A stretch of DNA of 64,000 bases from Petaurus breviceps papuanus (taxonomy: Eukaryota > Chordata > Mammalia > Diprotodontia > Petauridae): the NCBI GenBank assembly GCA_028583685.1, contig JAMXIF010001195.1, positions 13,753,713 to 13,817,712 on the forward strand, written 5' to 3'. Shown here piece by piece: positions 1 to 10,824 of the stretch; position 1 is the stretch's first letter, and every line of letters begins with the position of its first letter. The notes under the pieces are model-generated. The model was given only the letters and a program-made list of their open reading frames with translations. It had not been told where the DNA came from and did no database searches. The position numbers and the translations under genes are program-made.

Positions 1-21
1 GACATCATAAAAAGTTAAATT

Positions 22-186
22 GGGGCGGCCAGGTGGCACAGCAAGTAAGAGCACCGGCTCCAGTGTTGGGATGACTTGGAGATCAAATCCCGGTCTCAGA
101 CACTTAGCACCCACCCAGAAACACCTGGCCGTGTAACCTTGAGCAAGTTACTTAACCGCGATTGCTTTAAAAAAAAAAAAAAGAAT
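22..186 (+). mobile_element. SINE-A (tRNA-derived SINE)
   Basis: Complete-looking SINE-A: GGGGCGGCCAGGTGGCACAG head (pol III A-box region), B-box-like GATCAAATCCC, the GAGCAAGTTACTTAACC tail and a terminal A-run. An 8 bp repeat, AGTTAAAT, at 13-20 and 187-194 looks like the target-site duplication. Confidence 0.85.
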
Positions 187-202
187 AGTTAAATAATGAA
201 TG

Positions 203-460
203 CCCTTAAGCCTAGTCTTTTCTTTAGAATCCTTTTCCTGTTCCAGGGCTTGGGTTCCACAGTCAATGATGCACTCTAGCTTTCTTCCCAATTTTCAGTC
301 ACCAAAGGCAAGACTGTAAATGAAGCTGTAACTATTTCCTTACTAAACAACTCCAGGATTCAGGGCTCCTATTTTCAAACTCTATATGCCTTCTGTTCTT
401 CCACATCGATGAGTTTTGATTATTCGGTTGTTTTTCAGTTGGGTCTGACTCTTGGAGACA
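203..460. repeat. Local duplication, copy 1
   Basis: Resembles 975-1215 along its whole length. Shared blocks include GGGCTTGGGTT, TTTCCTTACTAAACA, CAGGGCTCCT and TTTTTCAGTTG. The copies differ by many substitutions and small gaps, so the event is old. Neither matches a repeat I know except at the right edge, where both run into the start of an antisense MAR1-like SINE. Confidence 0.7.
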
Positions 461-974
461 AAGCAATTTCAGACCTGAAGTGCACCCTCATGTATGTAGA
501 TAAAGCATCAGAGAGAAGAATGGTGGCAATTAAGGAGCAGGTATTGAAAGGAATTTATATGGCTTGGTCACAAGCACAGACTGACAATTCCTCCGCCATT
601 GCAGGGCTAGTGAGGCCAGCTCACCACTGGGCTTGCATCGTCTCCATATAGGCTGCTGCTCAGTTAGGCATTTTATCTCCTCTGCCACCAGGTCCTGCTT
701 TCCTTTACTCAGAGGACCTGCCCGTTGCCTCCAGCTTCTGGCTCAGATGAAGCACTTTACTGGCTCTTTCTCAGTGAATAATGCCATGCTTTCTCTGCTT
801 TCCTGCAGCATTTTTAGATAGAGAAAAACAACCCTGGTATTGGGATCAGCAAAGAGTACCTTCCTTTTCTGTTGCCTCAGAGTCTTAGGCGTTGTCAGCC
901 CTGCTGCAGATGCTCAGCTTTTCAGCAGCTAAGTAGAGAAGAGCTAAGCAGAAAGCTCTCGGTTAAGTAAGGAG
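461..974. other. Unassigned spacer between the duplicated segments
   Basis: No repeat family or gene recognised. An 80-codon frame (409-651, plus) crosses from the duplicated segment into it but has no recognisable domain. Confidence 0.4.
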
Positions 975-1215
975 TTCCCTTAGACCTAGTATTTCTTTGG
1001 CAGCCTCTTCCTGGTCTGGGGCTTGGGTTTCATGGTCAGTGATGCTCTCTAGCTTATTCTTAGCAATTTGCAGTGACCAAAGGTCGGGTTATAAATGAAC
1101 TAATGTTTATTTCCTTACTAAACATTCAGGGCTCCTCTTTTCAAACCCTAAACACCTCTTATTCTTCCATGTAGATGAGTTTTTGTTGTTCAGCTGTTTT
1201 TCAGTTGTGTCTGAC
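975..1215. repeat. Local duplication, copy 2
   Basis: Partner of 203-460 in direct orientation, offset about 760 bp. Here the antisense MAR1-like SINE at the right edge continues to its full length; in copy 1 it stops near position 460. Confidence 0.7.
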
Positions 1216-1430
1216 TCTTTGTGACCACTTTTGAGGTTTTTTTTTTGCAAAAATACTGGAGTGGTTTGCCATTTCACTCTCATTTTATAGATGAGGAAAC
1301 TGAGGCAAACAGGGTCAAGTGACTTGCCCAGGGTCACACAGCTACTAAGTGTCTGAGGTCAGATTTGAACTCAGGTCTTTCTGACTCCAGGCCCAGGGCT
1401 CTGTCCACTCTACCAACCTAACCACCCCAA
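1183..1430 (-). mobile_element. MAR1-like SINE, antisense
   Basis: Reads on the plus strand as GTTGTTCAGCTGTTTTTCAG, then GACTCTTTGTGACC, GATGAGGAAACTGAGGCAAA, a GGGTCACACAGCTA block and the reversed SINE head at CCACTCTACCAACCTAACCA. This is the usual antisense layout of the family. Confidence 0.85.
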
Positions 1431-2440
1431 TGTAGTTCCTTTTAAAAATAAAATCACCCTTGTTTATTCTGTTGTGGAGAATAAAGAACAATCTAAGGGT
1501 TTCTACTGAAACAAACCCATAACTCTATTTTGGGGGGGCCTATGAGGTGTCCTTAACTGGGGAGATGATGTTTCGCCAAAATTTGCAGTGCTTATGATCA
1601 TCCTCCTCTCCACATAAGCATGACATTAACCAAATAAGTTTATAGTATCAGAGTGTTATCTGTATTGCAATGATGCTTATTCATCCTCAGGTGAGAAAGT
1701 AAAAAAAAAAAAATGGCTCAATATTTGTATAGCGACACTGGTTCACTGGCTCCAAGGGACTGAGATCTTCTCCCTTCCTCTCACTTTAATACAATGAAAA
1801 GTCATCATTTACATTAATTTTTTGGCTCTACACAGAATAACAGGAACTGAACTACTGGTTGTTAAGATTGCCTAAGTGTCTTTTTCAGCAAACATTTGGC
1901 TAGAAAGGGTCGTTTTCTGCATGCAAAAGGTGATGAAATCCTTTAAAAAAATCAGGCAGATTTGGCTAAGAAAGGAAAAGGTGAGAAGTGAGCTGCAGTA
2001 TCAGGAGATCCTTAAACTGTGTCTCACTTAGACAGCCTTCTCCGGAAAACAAACAAACAAGCATTCAGACCATATTCCAGAGAAGGGTGGGTAAAGGAAG
2101 AAGGAAGGGGAGACAGTTCTGTGCAGATCGTGTATGCAAAGTAGGATGTCTGTGACTTGCAGAGCCTCTGGAAATGCCTCTCTCTGCTCCACCCCCAACC
2201 TCAAAAATAGCCGGGCATTTCTCCAGCCAGGCACTGTGGTCTCCAAAACCCCATTTCTTTGGGGTAAACGTATCCTTTTGCTTAGAGATTCCTTTTAAAA
2301 TTCAAATGCTTGGAATGAATTAGCAAGATGCCCAAACCAAACATAGGATGGCGGGCTTTAGAGCTCTCTAGAACCTTAGAGCCCTCTTCCTTTATTTTAT
2401 ATGAGATTAAACTGAGAGCCAGTGAAGCTAAAGAATCCTA
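1431..2440. other. Unassigned, no gene seen
   Basis: AT-rich, without a recognised repeat or an open frame longer than 72 codons. The short minus frame at 2028-2246 has no recognisable motif. Confidence 0.4.
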
Positions 2441-2600
2441 GGATCATATAATTTAATTTTCAAAGGGACCTTAAAAGTCATCCAGTCCAATCTGCTTATT
2501 TAAAATGAGAAAATTGAGCCTGCTGAGAATTGCACTATCAGGAGTGCTGGGATTCACGGGTTCTGGGACTCCAAATCCAGTGCCCTTTCCAGTGTATCTG
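2441..2600 (-). mobile_element. MIR-like SINE with CR1-type end, antisense
   Basis: Starts with AGGATCATATAATTTAATTT and continues with GGACCTTAAAAGTCATCCAG, AAATGAGAAAATTGAGCC and CTCCAAATCCAGTGCCCTTT. This is the antisense order of the old mammalian SINE whose 3' end reads GGTCCCTTCCAGCTCTA. Confidence 0.65.
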
Positions 2601-2802
2601 TGTTAAAGGACATATCCGATGGTCGTGCAGATATCAAATAATAACGCTCAGGTTGAAACCCAGATACTCTGACTTTAGAGCCAGAATTAAATTTCAAATT
2701 TTCTGACTCTAAATCTGGTCCTCTATGCCCAGAAGTACAGATAGAGAGTTAGACAGACAGATAGAAAGATAGAGAGGGGATAGGGAGGGAGGAGAAGGAG
2801 GA

Positions 2803-2840
2803 GGAGAGAGAGAGAGAGAGAGACAAAGAGAGAGAGAGAG
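2803..2840 (+). repeat. (GA)n microsatellite
   Basis: Run of GA dinucleotides broken by a single GACAAA unit; part of a purine-rich tract leading into the tetranucleotide array that follows. Confidence 0.95.
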
Positions 2841-2917
2841 ATTGAAGAGACAAATAAGAGACAGAGGGAGATGATAGACTGATAGATTGCAGAGAAAGGT
2901 AGATACATGATAGAGAT

Positions 2918-2965
2918 AGATCGATAGATGATAGATGATAGATATAGATAGACAGACAGATAGAT

Positions 2966-3028
<63 letters not shown>

Positions 3029-3097
3029 GGATGGATGGATGGATGGATGGATGGATGGATGGATGGATGGATGGATGGATGGATGGATGGATAGATG

Positions 3098-3176
<79 letters not shown>

Positions 3177-3187
3177 GGATGGATAGA
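2918..3187 (+). repeat. Compound GATA/GATG tetranucleotide array
   Basis: Long array switching from GATA/GACA to pure GATG (about 3028-3091), back to GATA, then ending in GATG. The minus-strand frame 2749-3234 translates to YLSI repeats only because the unit has no stop codons in that frame. Confidence 0.97.
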
Positions 3188-3189
3188 AG

Positions 3190-3675
3190 ATAGAGATGAC
3201 AGAAATAGGAAGATATGGTTAGATATACAGTCATTATGAATGGGGCACTAACACCTAGGGAAATCAGAAAATGTCACTTGAGCTGAGTCTTCAAGTGAAT
3301 CTAGGGTTTCTGGGACAGTTAGATGATGGGAAAAGCCATTACTTGGGGTATCTTAACCCTTGGTTTTCTCTTTCACTGGACTGCTTGACTATTTACAGTG
3401 TCTGAATAAGATGAAAGTAAACAATGTCATTCATTGATATGGAGGACTACTATGCCTTATCAACTGCCCTAACACTGGCTAAAGGATTCTTAACCTTATA
3501 ATGTGCTTTGTCTCTATGACCTACAATTCCTTACCACTGTCTTACGTTACTTAAATAACCTAAAAACTTCTGGGCTTTGCCACATGTCCAACCATTGCAC
3601 CCTTATGACTTTTGGGCTTTTCCCTTTCTCCTGTAGCTATACCTTCTTTATCCATTGTCTCTACAGCAATCATTA
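3190..3675. other. Unassigned, no gene seen
   Basis: Single-copy-looking sequence; no recognised repeat or meaningful open frame. Confidence 0.4.
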
Positions 3676-3945
3676 TAACTAGCATTTAAATAACCCCTAC
3701 TATATGCCAGGCACTATGCTAAATGCTTTACAAATATTATCTCATTTTATACTCACAACCACCCTGAGGGATAGGTGCTATTATTATTTCCATTTTACAG
3801 TTGAGGAAATTGTGGCAGAGGTTAAGTTACTTGCCCAAGGTCACATAACTAGCAAGTGTCTGAGACTGAATTTGAGCTTAGCTCTCCTTGACTCCTGGTC
3901 CAGAACTTTATACACTGCCATACCGAGCTGCCTCATTCATTAGAG
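3676..3945 (-). mobile_element. MIR SINE, antisense
   Basis: Classical antisense MIR order: TATGCCAGGCACTATGCTAA, then TTATTTCCATTTTACAG, TTGAGGAAATTG, ACTTGCCCAAGGTCACATAA and the reversed tRNA-like head near CACTGCCATACCGAGCTGCC. Confidence 0.85.
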
Positions 3946-4094
3946 TGAGTGCCTTGAAAGCAGGAACTGTATAGCTTTTTATGTTTGTATCGCCAGTGTT
4001 TAGCTTAGCTCTTTACATGGAGATACTTTTTCATTCATTAGTTTATTTCATTTCAAGAGGTCGAAGTCTTTTAGATAGAGGAGCATTTGCTGCA

Positions 4095-4378
4095 TAAGCA
4101 TTAAAATTTTGTTAGTTTTGTGTTGTGGCTTGTAGATTCTGCATATGACCCAAGAAGGGCCACTTCAGTTCTTCATGACCCCATTTGCTTCTTGGCAAAG
4201 ATGCTGAAGTGGTTTGCCATTGCTGTCTCCAACTCATTTTACAGATAAGAAAACTGAGGGGAACAAGGTTAATGATTTGCTCAGGGTCACACAGCTAAGT
4301 GTCTAAGGCCAGATTTGAACTCACGAAGAGAAGTCTTCCTGATGCCAAGTCCAGTGCTCTATCCACTGTGCTGCCCCA
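4095..4378 (-). mobile_element. MAR1-like SINE, antisense
   Basis: Contains CTTCATGACCCCATTTG, GAAGTGGTTTGCCATTG, CTCATTTTACAGATAAG, GGGTCACACAGCTAAG and the reversed head CTCTATCCACTGTGCTGCCC. Confidence 0.85.
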
Positions 4379-4379
4379 A

Positions 4380-4555
4380 TTTAGGGTTAGAATGAATCTT
4401 TAAGGTTATCTCTTCCAAAGCTCTCATTTTCAAGGACAGTAAAATGAAGCCTAAAGGAGTTAAATCATGTGTCCAAGGTCACACTGGTAGCAACTAGCAG
4501 AAATAATATTTGAATCTGAGTCCAAATCCACTACTCGTGTCACTTCACTGCCAAT
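4380..4555 (-). mobile_element. MIR-like SINE, antisense, degraded
   Basis: AAGGTTATCTCTTCCAAAGC, AAAATGAAGCC, GTGTCCAAGGTCACACTGGT and TCCAAATCCACTACTC are in the antisense order of the same family as 2441-2600. It abuts the MAR1-like SINE to its left. Confidence 0.55.
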
Positions 4556-4676
4556 ATTTCAAGAAATGCAGTCCATCTTGATATCTGTATCCCTTGCAGC
4601 CTTTCCATTAATTGTATATCTGTGATAGTAATGGCAATTAAAGATTCCCCTGTATTGGCTTGGTTTTCAAATTGAT

Positions 4677-5803
4677 TGTGTTAAAACCCAGAGCTTGTTA
4701 ATCCCACCTGTGGGATGGGCTTGTTGATGTGAAAAGAAAGTCCTGAACTGGGAGGAGCTGGTGATGTAGATTTGGAGAGACAAGTGAGAGGCGGAAGGTC
4801 TTTTTGGAAGCAGCACCTCGTGGAGAGAGAGAGACTAAGAGAATTGCTGGTGGCCGCTTTGAATTGCCCTGGACTTTTGAGACCTGCCCCCTGAGCTGCC
4901 AAGGACTGAGGAGACATGGCTGTTTTGCTGGTACTTTGTCTGTCTGTTTTGATGTTGTTTTGCCAGATTTGTCCACTGGTGAAAGACAGTCCTTTTGTTG
5001 AAGAAGTCCTGGAACCTGGCTGTTCGCTAAGAAGCCCTGAGACTGTCCTGCAGACAGAGAGTGAATACTGTCCACTGGTGAAGGACAGTGCTGTTGTTGC
5101 AGGGGTCTGGAGACTGTCCTGCAGACAGAATGAATACTGTCCACTGGTGAAGGACAGTGCTGTTGTTGCAGGGGTCTGGGAACCTTTCTGTTGGTTCAGA
5201 AGCCTTGAAGAAGGATTTTCTGGTTGTATATTTACAGAAATCCTGGGAGAGGGTTTTGCTAATGTGTTCAGGGGTTCTAGGACTGTTCTACAGACAGAGG
5301 ATGAATTCATGAAGGGACTGGCAATGTATCTTATGGCCTTGCTAAGCCTTGTCTCCCCAGGAACTAAGATTGCTGAGAACTTGCCTTGTGTCAAGATGAA
5401 GAAAAGACCTCCATTTGGGTATTAAGTGCTGTGTTTAAACTTGATGTAACTCTGGGGTAGATTCAATTGTGATCCAGGGGTGGGGAACTTTTGACCTTAT
5501 GTTTGGAAACTAATCTCCATTTGAGAAGAGGGGCTTTGTGGTGGACTTAATTAAGGTATAGCCTAGGGGTGGAGAAGTATTTAGAACTGAGACTTTGTAA
5601 TTGATTGAATGATTGGAAGGTCCTGGGGTGGGGTAGTCCTTGGAGATTATTTAATCATGCTTAGTAAATGCTGTATTTGGAATGATGTCATGTTTTGATC
5701 TTCTCTGTTCTTGGTTTGTCACTGAATAAAATGGAGAGCAGCTATGCTGGTATTCTGAACCTTGGGAAGTTGCCTTTCCTTGGGCATTATATTACAATAT
5801 CTA
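4677..5803. mobile_element. LTR-like fossil or unclassified interspersed repeat
   Basis: About 1.1 kb block that may run from TG near 4677 to CA near 5803, with an AATAAA signal at about 5725. It holds a 69 bp direct repeat (units beginning near 5062 and 5131) and three weaker copies of a GGGGTGGGGAAC-type motif between 5470 and 5640. These suit a solitary LTR, but I found no flanking duplication and no internal retroviral sequence. Two long overlapping open frames lie inside (4916-5422 plus, 4681-5394 minus); see findings. Confidence 0.35.
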
Positions 5804-5884
5804 AAGTTAACTAGGAGGGTACAGCAATAATGCAATATTCACAGCACTGATAGTGACTATGAATATGCCAGCACAATTCTGAAT

Positions 5885-6236
5885 CACAAAATATTAGATG
5901 CTCCATATAGAAGACAGAAGCAAAACATTTATTCAGACACTAGAAAGCCAAATCCCCACACCAGAAAGTTAAGTCCATCATAGAAAAAAAGAAGTTAATA
6001 AATCACAACATAGCAGGGAGCTACACCATCCTTTAGCCTTCCCACAAATAAACACTCACAAGCCTAGCTGTTTCCTTTGCTGTGTCCTCTCCTCCCTCCA
6101 GCTCTAACTGCTCTGACTCCCAGCTTCTGGTGGGCTCTGCTCCACCCTTCAGCAAGCTCCTCCCACCACAGGCTCTATGTGATTACATTCTGCCTGTTGG
6201 GGGCAGGGAAGATCTTCAAATTCCCACTACTGTTAC
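5885..6236 (-). mobile_element. LTR-like fossil, probably antisense
   Basis: Begins with an AACATTTATTCAGACAC-type stretch (antisense poly-A-signal-like TTTATT), then a GC- and pyrimidine-rich half with repeated CAGCT/CTCC motifs, ending ...CTGTTACA. The composition resembles marsupial LTRs read backwards. Family and ends are uncertain; it may be related to 38260-39075. Confidence 0.3.
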
Positions 6237-6239
6237 AGA

Positions 6240-6508
6240 GGGCCAGCTAGATGGCACAGTAGATAAGAGTACCAGGACTAGGATCAGAAAGACTCATCTT
6301 CCTGAGTTCAAATCTGGTCTCAAACATTTACTAGCTATGTGACCCTGGGCAAGTCACTTAATCCTATTTGCCTAAATTTCCTCATCTGTAAAATGAGCTG
6401 GAGAAGGAAATGGCAAATCACTCCAGTATCCTTGCCAAGAAAATCTTAAATGGGGCCATGAAGTCAGACATGACTGAAAAACAACTGAACACCACCAATA
6501 ACAAAAGT
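6240..6508 (+). mobile_element. MAR1-like SINE, sense
   Basis: GGCCAGCTAGATGGCACAGT head, GAGTTCAAATCTGG B-box, GACCCTGGGCAAGTCACTTA, TGTAAAATGAGCTGGAGAAG, ATGAAGTCAGACATGACTGA and an AACAACTGAA tail. Confidence 0.9.
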
Positions 6509-6685
6509 TAACTAGACCCTCAAGATGGGGAATGAGGCATGATTTCCTCTATTCTGTCTCCCTTCATTATGTTACTGATGCTTTCTGTCTCCAGACCACT
6601 TAATGCTTGGCCTCTATTAAAGGAATAATGACTTGACTGATACAAGCTGGTTCTGGGGATTCACGTGCTAGGAGACTTGTGATTC

Positions 6686-7055
6686 TTCTGGAGACAACAA
6701 TATATAAAGGATACTCTATCTATGGTTCTCCTCTATTCCAGGAATGCATTCTCTGTCTCATAGAATTCCTCACTCCCTTCAAGATTTAGCTCAAGTATCA
6801 TCTTCGGCAAAAGTCTTCCTTTGGTATTACCCTCTCTCACTAAATAGCTTGTATGCAATTATCTTGTATTTATTTTGTATATCTTTATGTGTGTACCCAA
6901 TTTCTCCTTAGCTGGGATATAAGCTCCTTGAGAGCAGAAGATGTTTAGGAAGTGTGTGTGTGTGTGTGTGTTGGGGGGTAGGGATGTGTTTTGGTCCTTA
7001 CATCCCTGGTGCAAAGCCTGGAACATAGTAGGTGCTTCCTTATTGATTGTAAACT
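6686..7055 (+). mobile_element. L2 LINE 3' end, sense
   Basis: CTTCAAGATTTAGCTCAAGT, TCTTGTATTTATTTTGTATA, GCTCCTTGAGAGCAGAAG and GGAACATAGTAGGTGCTTCC are successive L2 3'-terminal blocks. A (GT)n run with a G-rich end (about 6952-6980) interrupts it. Confidence 0.8.
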
Positions 7056-7620
7056 CTTTTAGTATTACTAGACAGAAAAGGGGAATGAGAAAGAAGAGAA
7101 TAAAGTATAATAGAAAGGACCCTAGATTTAGGGGCATGTTGGAGCCAGCTTAAACCAGACCATGAGAATCAATTACTAAATTTTCAAAGTCAGCCTTTGT
7201 ACCTTGGAAAAAATGCCATAAATCAAGTCTTGGTTGATTGTCTAGACTATGGAAAGTGATGAGGAAAATGTTAGCAATTCTGATTAACCTAAAAGTGTGT
7301 TGTGCATACATTTTTTTCTTATCAAGACTCTGTTGTTAAACAATTTCCAGCACACTCCTGGAGACAACTTATATGTACAAAGATAAATACAAAACAGATA
7401 AAAGATAATTTTAGCAAGGAATGCACTAGCATATGGAAGGTCCAAGAAAAGTAGAAAGCAAAATCTTGAAAGAAATAGGGAGTTTCAAAAGGTAAAACTA
7501 AAGAGAAAGGGAAACATTCTATGAGTGGGGAAAAGACAACGGCAGAAGCTTAGACATAGGAAATAGTGTGTCATGGAAAGAAGGTCAGTTTGACTTGACT
7601 GTATAGTATACGGGAAGGGA
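7056..7620. other. Unassigned, no gene seen
   Basis: AT-rich sequence with no recognised repeat. The 70-codon frame 6941-7153 starts inside a (GT)n run and is not a credible gene. Confidence 0.4.
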
Positions 7621-7621
7621 G

Positions 7622-8395
7622 AAATGTGAAATGAGGCTGGGACGATAGGATGCATCCAGGCTCATTACAGGTTTTTCCAACCCCAACAGAAGAGTTCATG
7701 TTTGAACTTAGAAGTAATATGGAATTCCTAGAGATTATTGAATAGGGCAAGGTGTGTGTGTGTGTGTGTGTGTGTGATATGATAAGACCTACACTTCAAG
7801 AAAATTTCTTTTGTGGCTTTGTAAAGGATAAATTAGAGTGGAAAGAGGTTTAAGGTAGGGAGACCAACCAGGAGACTGTTGTAATGCTTTTGACTAGTGC
7901 TGATAAGTATTTAAACTAGTGTGGTTGATGTGTGAATAAAGAGAAGGGGCATCGGGGAGAGATTGTGGCAATACAAAAAATTTAGATTTGGCAATTAATT
8001 AGATCATGTGAGGTTACAATGAAGAATCAGGGAAAACGTCTATTGTTAATTTGAATGATAGAGGAAACGGTGGTAATGGGGATGATGATGTCCTCAATAG
8101 AAATAGAGAAGTTCGGAATAGATGTAGGTTGGGGGGGTGTGAGTTATTTTTTGGATATCTTGAATTTCAGATGCTTTAGGAACATCCAAATGGAGATGTC
8201 CAATACACAGATAAACAAGATAAGAACCCAGGAGAAAGTCAGACTTAGACATCTAGATTTAAGACTCATCAACAAAGAAAAGAGGGTTGAATCCAATAGA
8301 GCTGACAAACATGACCATTAGAGAGAATGCAGCGAGAGAAAGGGACCCAGAACAGAGCCCTGGTGTATGTTTATGCCCAGGTGGCTTGGTGTCCC
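7622..8395 (-). mobile_element. L2/CR1-related LINE body, antisense, degraded
   Basis: Phrases such as GGGAGACCAACCAGGAGACT, AACATCCAAATGGAGATGTC and GGGACCCAGAACAGAGCCCT match the antisense reverse-transcriptase region of L2-type LINEs, as in the better copies at 51.5-54.9 kb. A (GT)n run sits at about 7751-7776. Confidence 0.5.
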
Positions 8396-8510
8396 ACGAG
8401 CTGGATTATAAGATAGAGAAATAGTAGCAGCAACAGTGATGACTCTATGTTATAGAGTCAGTGACAGTTGCAGTCTTGACAATACTTTCTGGGTCTTTTC
8501 CTATTGATTA

Positions 8511-9017
8511 TTGTTGAAATGTCTATTTGCAAGGGAGTTTGAAGATCTTCCCTGCCCCTTAATGGGCCTCACTTGGAGCCCAACAAGAGAAGCTTGCTTA
8601 GGGGAGGCTTGTTTTTCAAGAAGGCCCACACCTTTTGTTTTACTTGGGGGCTTACTTATGGGAAGAGTTATGTGATTTGGCCAGAGGAGACTCTGGGCTT
8701 TGAAAACCCAAATGTCGGTGCTTCTCTCTCTGGTAAATAACTATGTATGTATGTAATGATCAGACAGCTAGAAGTCCTATCTGGTGGTCTGTTAAACTGT
8801 GTTATTTTCTTTGTCTGTACTTTTTGTCTGCTTGTAATTTCTGTTTGTATTTTCTGAAGTTCAGGGTGCTGACTTTTTCCCCTGAACTAAGCAAATGACA
8901 TATATGTTTGATTAAAGTAAGATTGTTGATCCTTTTTGAGTTGCTTTCCTTTAGAAAAGCAGATCAAAGAACCTGTGCTAGCAGCCATCCTGGGTATGCT
9001 AGGGAACCTGCTGTTAC
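8511..9017 (+). mobile_element. LTR-like fossil, solitary
   Basis: About 507 bp starting TGTTGAAATG and ending TGTTACA (TG...CA ends), with an ATTAAAG poly-A-like signal near 8910 and a GT/T-rich stretch after it. I could not identify a flanking duplication. Family unknown; broken or solitary, with no internal region visible. Confidence 0.4.
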
Positions 9018-9739
9018 ACTTTACTTAAGGACATCATCAGAAGGAGAGCCCTGACATGGAGGATGTATATATGTGGGGCACATGGGCTCTGGCCAACGTG
9101 GGCAGTATTAGACAATGCCAGCTTAGTGTTGGCTAATAGACCAAAGGATATTGACGTTGCATGGAAATTCTATCACATAAAGTAGCAAAAATATAACCAT
9201 GACAATACTGTGAGAAAAAAAAACATTAGTTGAAGCAACATCATGTGGTATATTCCTATTATAACTCCCTCAGAAAGATGATGCCTAGGCAAGAGTATTT
9301 GCTCTCCACCCAACAGAAAGAATTGTTCACTATCAGGACAAAGTCTCAAAAGTGAATGTTTATACATTCTATAGGGAGATATGTTCAATCCCAGAACAAA
9401 ACCTTCCTTAAGCTCCTCTTCCTCACACCGTACCAACTTAACAGATGGAAGTTGTTAGCTCACAGTTGTTTTAGTTCACATTTCTCTCTTGGAGAATTTG
9501 AAGTTTTTTGTGTAGTTGTTGATACTTTTTACTTCTTCTTCCAAGACCTATTTGAAGAAGAACAGAAGAAAGCATTTATAAGCAGGACAGTTTTTTTTTA
9601 TGATGAACTATTTTATTTACTATGAACAAAAAAGAAATGGAAACTTATACATAATAGAAATCCATAATTACATGTAAAATCTTCTTTTTCTGTTCTTTTT
9701 TGTATATGAAAATACTAATTTTATTTGGTGTTTAAGTTC
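9018..9739. other. Unassigned, no gene seen
   Basis: No recognised repeat. Two overlapping open frames (9173-9436 minus, 9356-9625 plus) are short, low in complexity and lack domains. Confidence 0.4.
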
Positions 9740-10569
9740 AAAATTAAAAATATATTTGTTTTGTTTTAATTTATTTTTAGCATTCAACATTCATTTCCCA
9801 AAGATTTTTGAGTTACAGATTTTTTCCCATCTCTCCCCTACCCCCCACCCTAAGATGACAAGCATACTGAATACTCCTTCCCCCGATCTACCCTCTCTTG
9901 TATCCCCCCCACTTCCCCCCTTACCTTCTTGTAGGGCAAGATAGCTTTCTATACCTTATTGCCTGTATATCTATATGGTTGCATGTAAAAAAACAATTTT
10001 TGTTTTTAACATTTGTTAAAACTTTTTAATATTTGTTTTTAAAACTTTGTGTTCCAGATTCCCTCCTTTCTCCCCTCCTCCCCCACCCCCACTGAGAAGA
10101 CAAGCAATTCAATATAGGTTATACATGTGTAGTAATGCAAAGCATTTCCATAGTAGTCATATCTTGAAAGACTAACTATATTTCCCTCCATCCTATCACA
10201 TCCCCCATTTATTCTATTTTCTCCTTCAACCCTGTTCCTTTTCAAAAGTGTTTGCTTCTAACTACCCTCTCCTCCAATTTGCTCTCCCTTTTATCATCCC
10301 CCCTCTTATCTCCTTCCCCCTGCTTTCCTGGAAGATAAGATACCCAATTGACTGTGTATGTTATTCCCTCCTTAAGTCAAATCCAATGTAAGGTTGACTC
10401 ATGTACGTTCACCTTTCTGCTCTTCCCCTACATTGTAACAGCCTTCTTCTGCCTCTATTTGAGATAATTCATCCCATTCCATCTCTCCCCCTCTTCTTCT
10501 CCCAATATATTCCTCTCTCACCTCTTAATTTTATTTTTTATATCATCCCTTCACATTCACCCTGTGCCC

Positions 10570-10643
10570 TCTATGTATACATGTACACACATATATATAC
10601 ATACCTATACCCACCTATATATACTACACGCATATATGTATGT

Positions 10644-10681
<38 letters not shown>
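10570..10681 (+). repeat. TA-rich microsatellite inside HAL1 3' region
   Basis: ACATATATATACATACC-type repeats ending in a pure (TA)n run at about 10650-10681. HAL1 copy 2 has an expansion at the matching site (about 24110-24212). Confidence 0.9.
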
Positions 10682-10824
10682 CATCCCTTCAACTATCCTC
10701 ACCCTGAGAAAAGTCTCATGAGTTACAAATATCATCTTTCCATGCAGGAATGTAAATAGTTCAACTTTAATAAGTTCCTTATGATTTCTCTTTCCTATTT
10801 ACCTTTTTGTGCTTCTCTTGCTTC

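Noticed and set aside
2749-3234. 161-codon minus frame with YLSI and HPSI repeats
   Set aside because: It is the translation of a GATA/GATG microsatellite, which lacks stops in that frame.
3704-3943. 79-codon plus frame
   Set aside because: Entirely within an antisense MIR SINE.
10401-10721. 106-codon plus frame
   Set aside because: Lies antisense in the HAL1 3' region and runs into a TA microsatellite; no domain.
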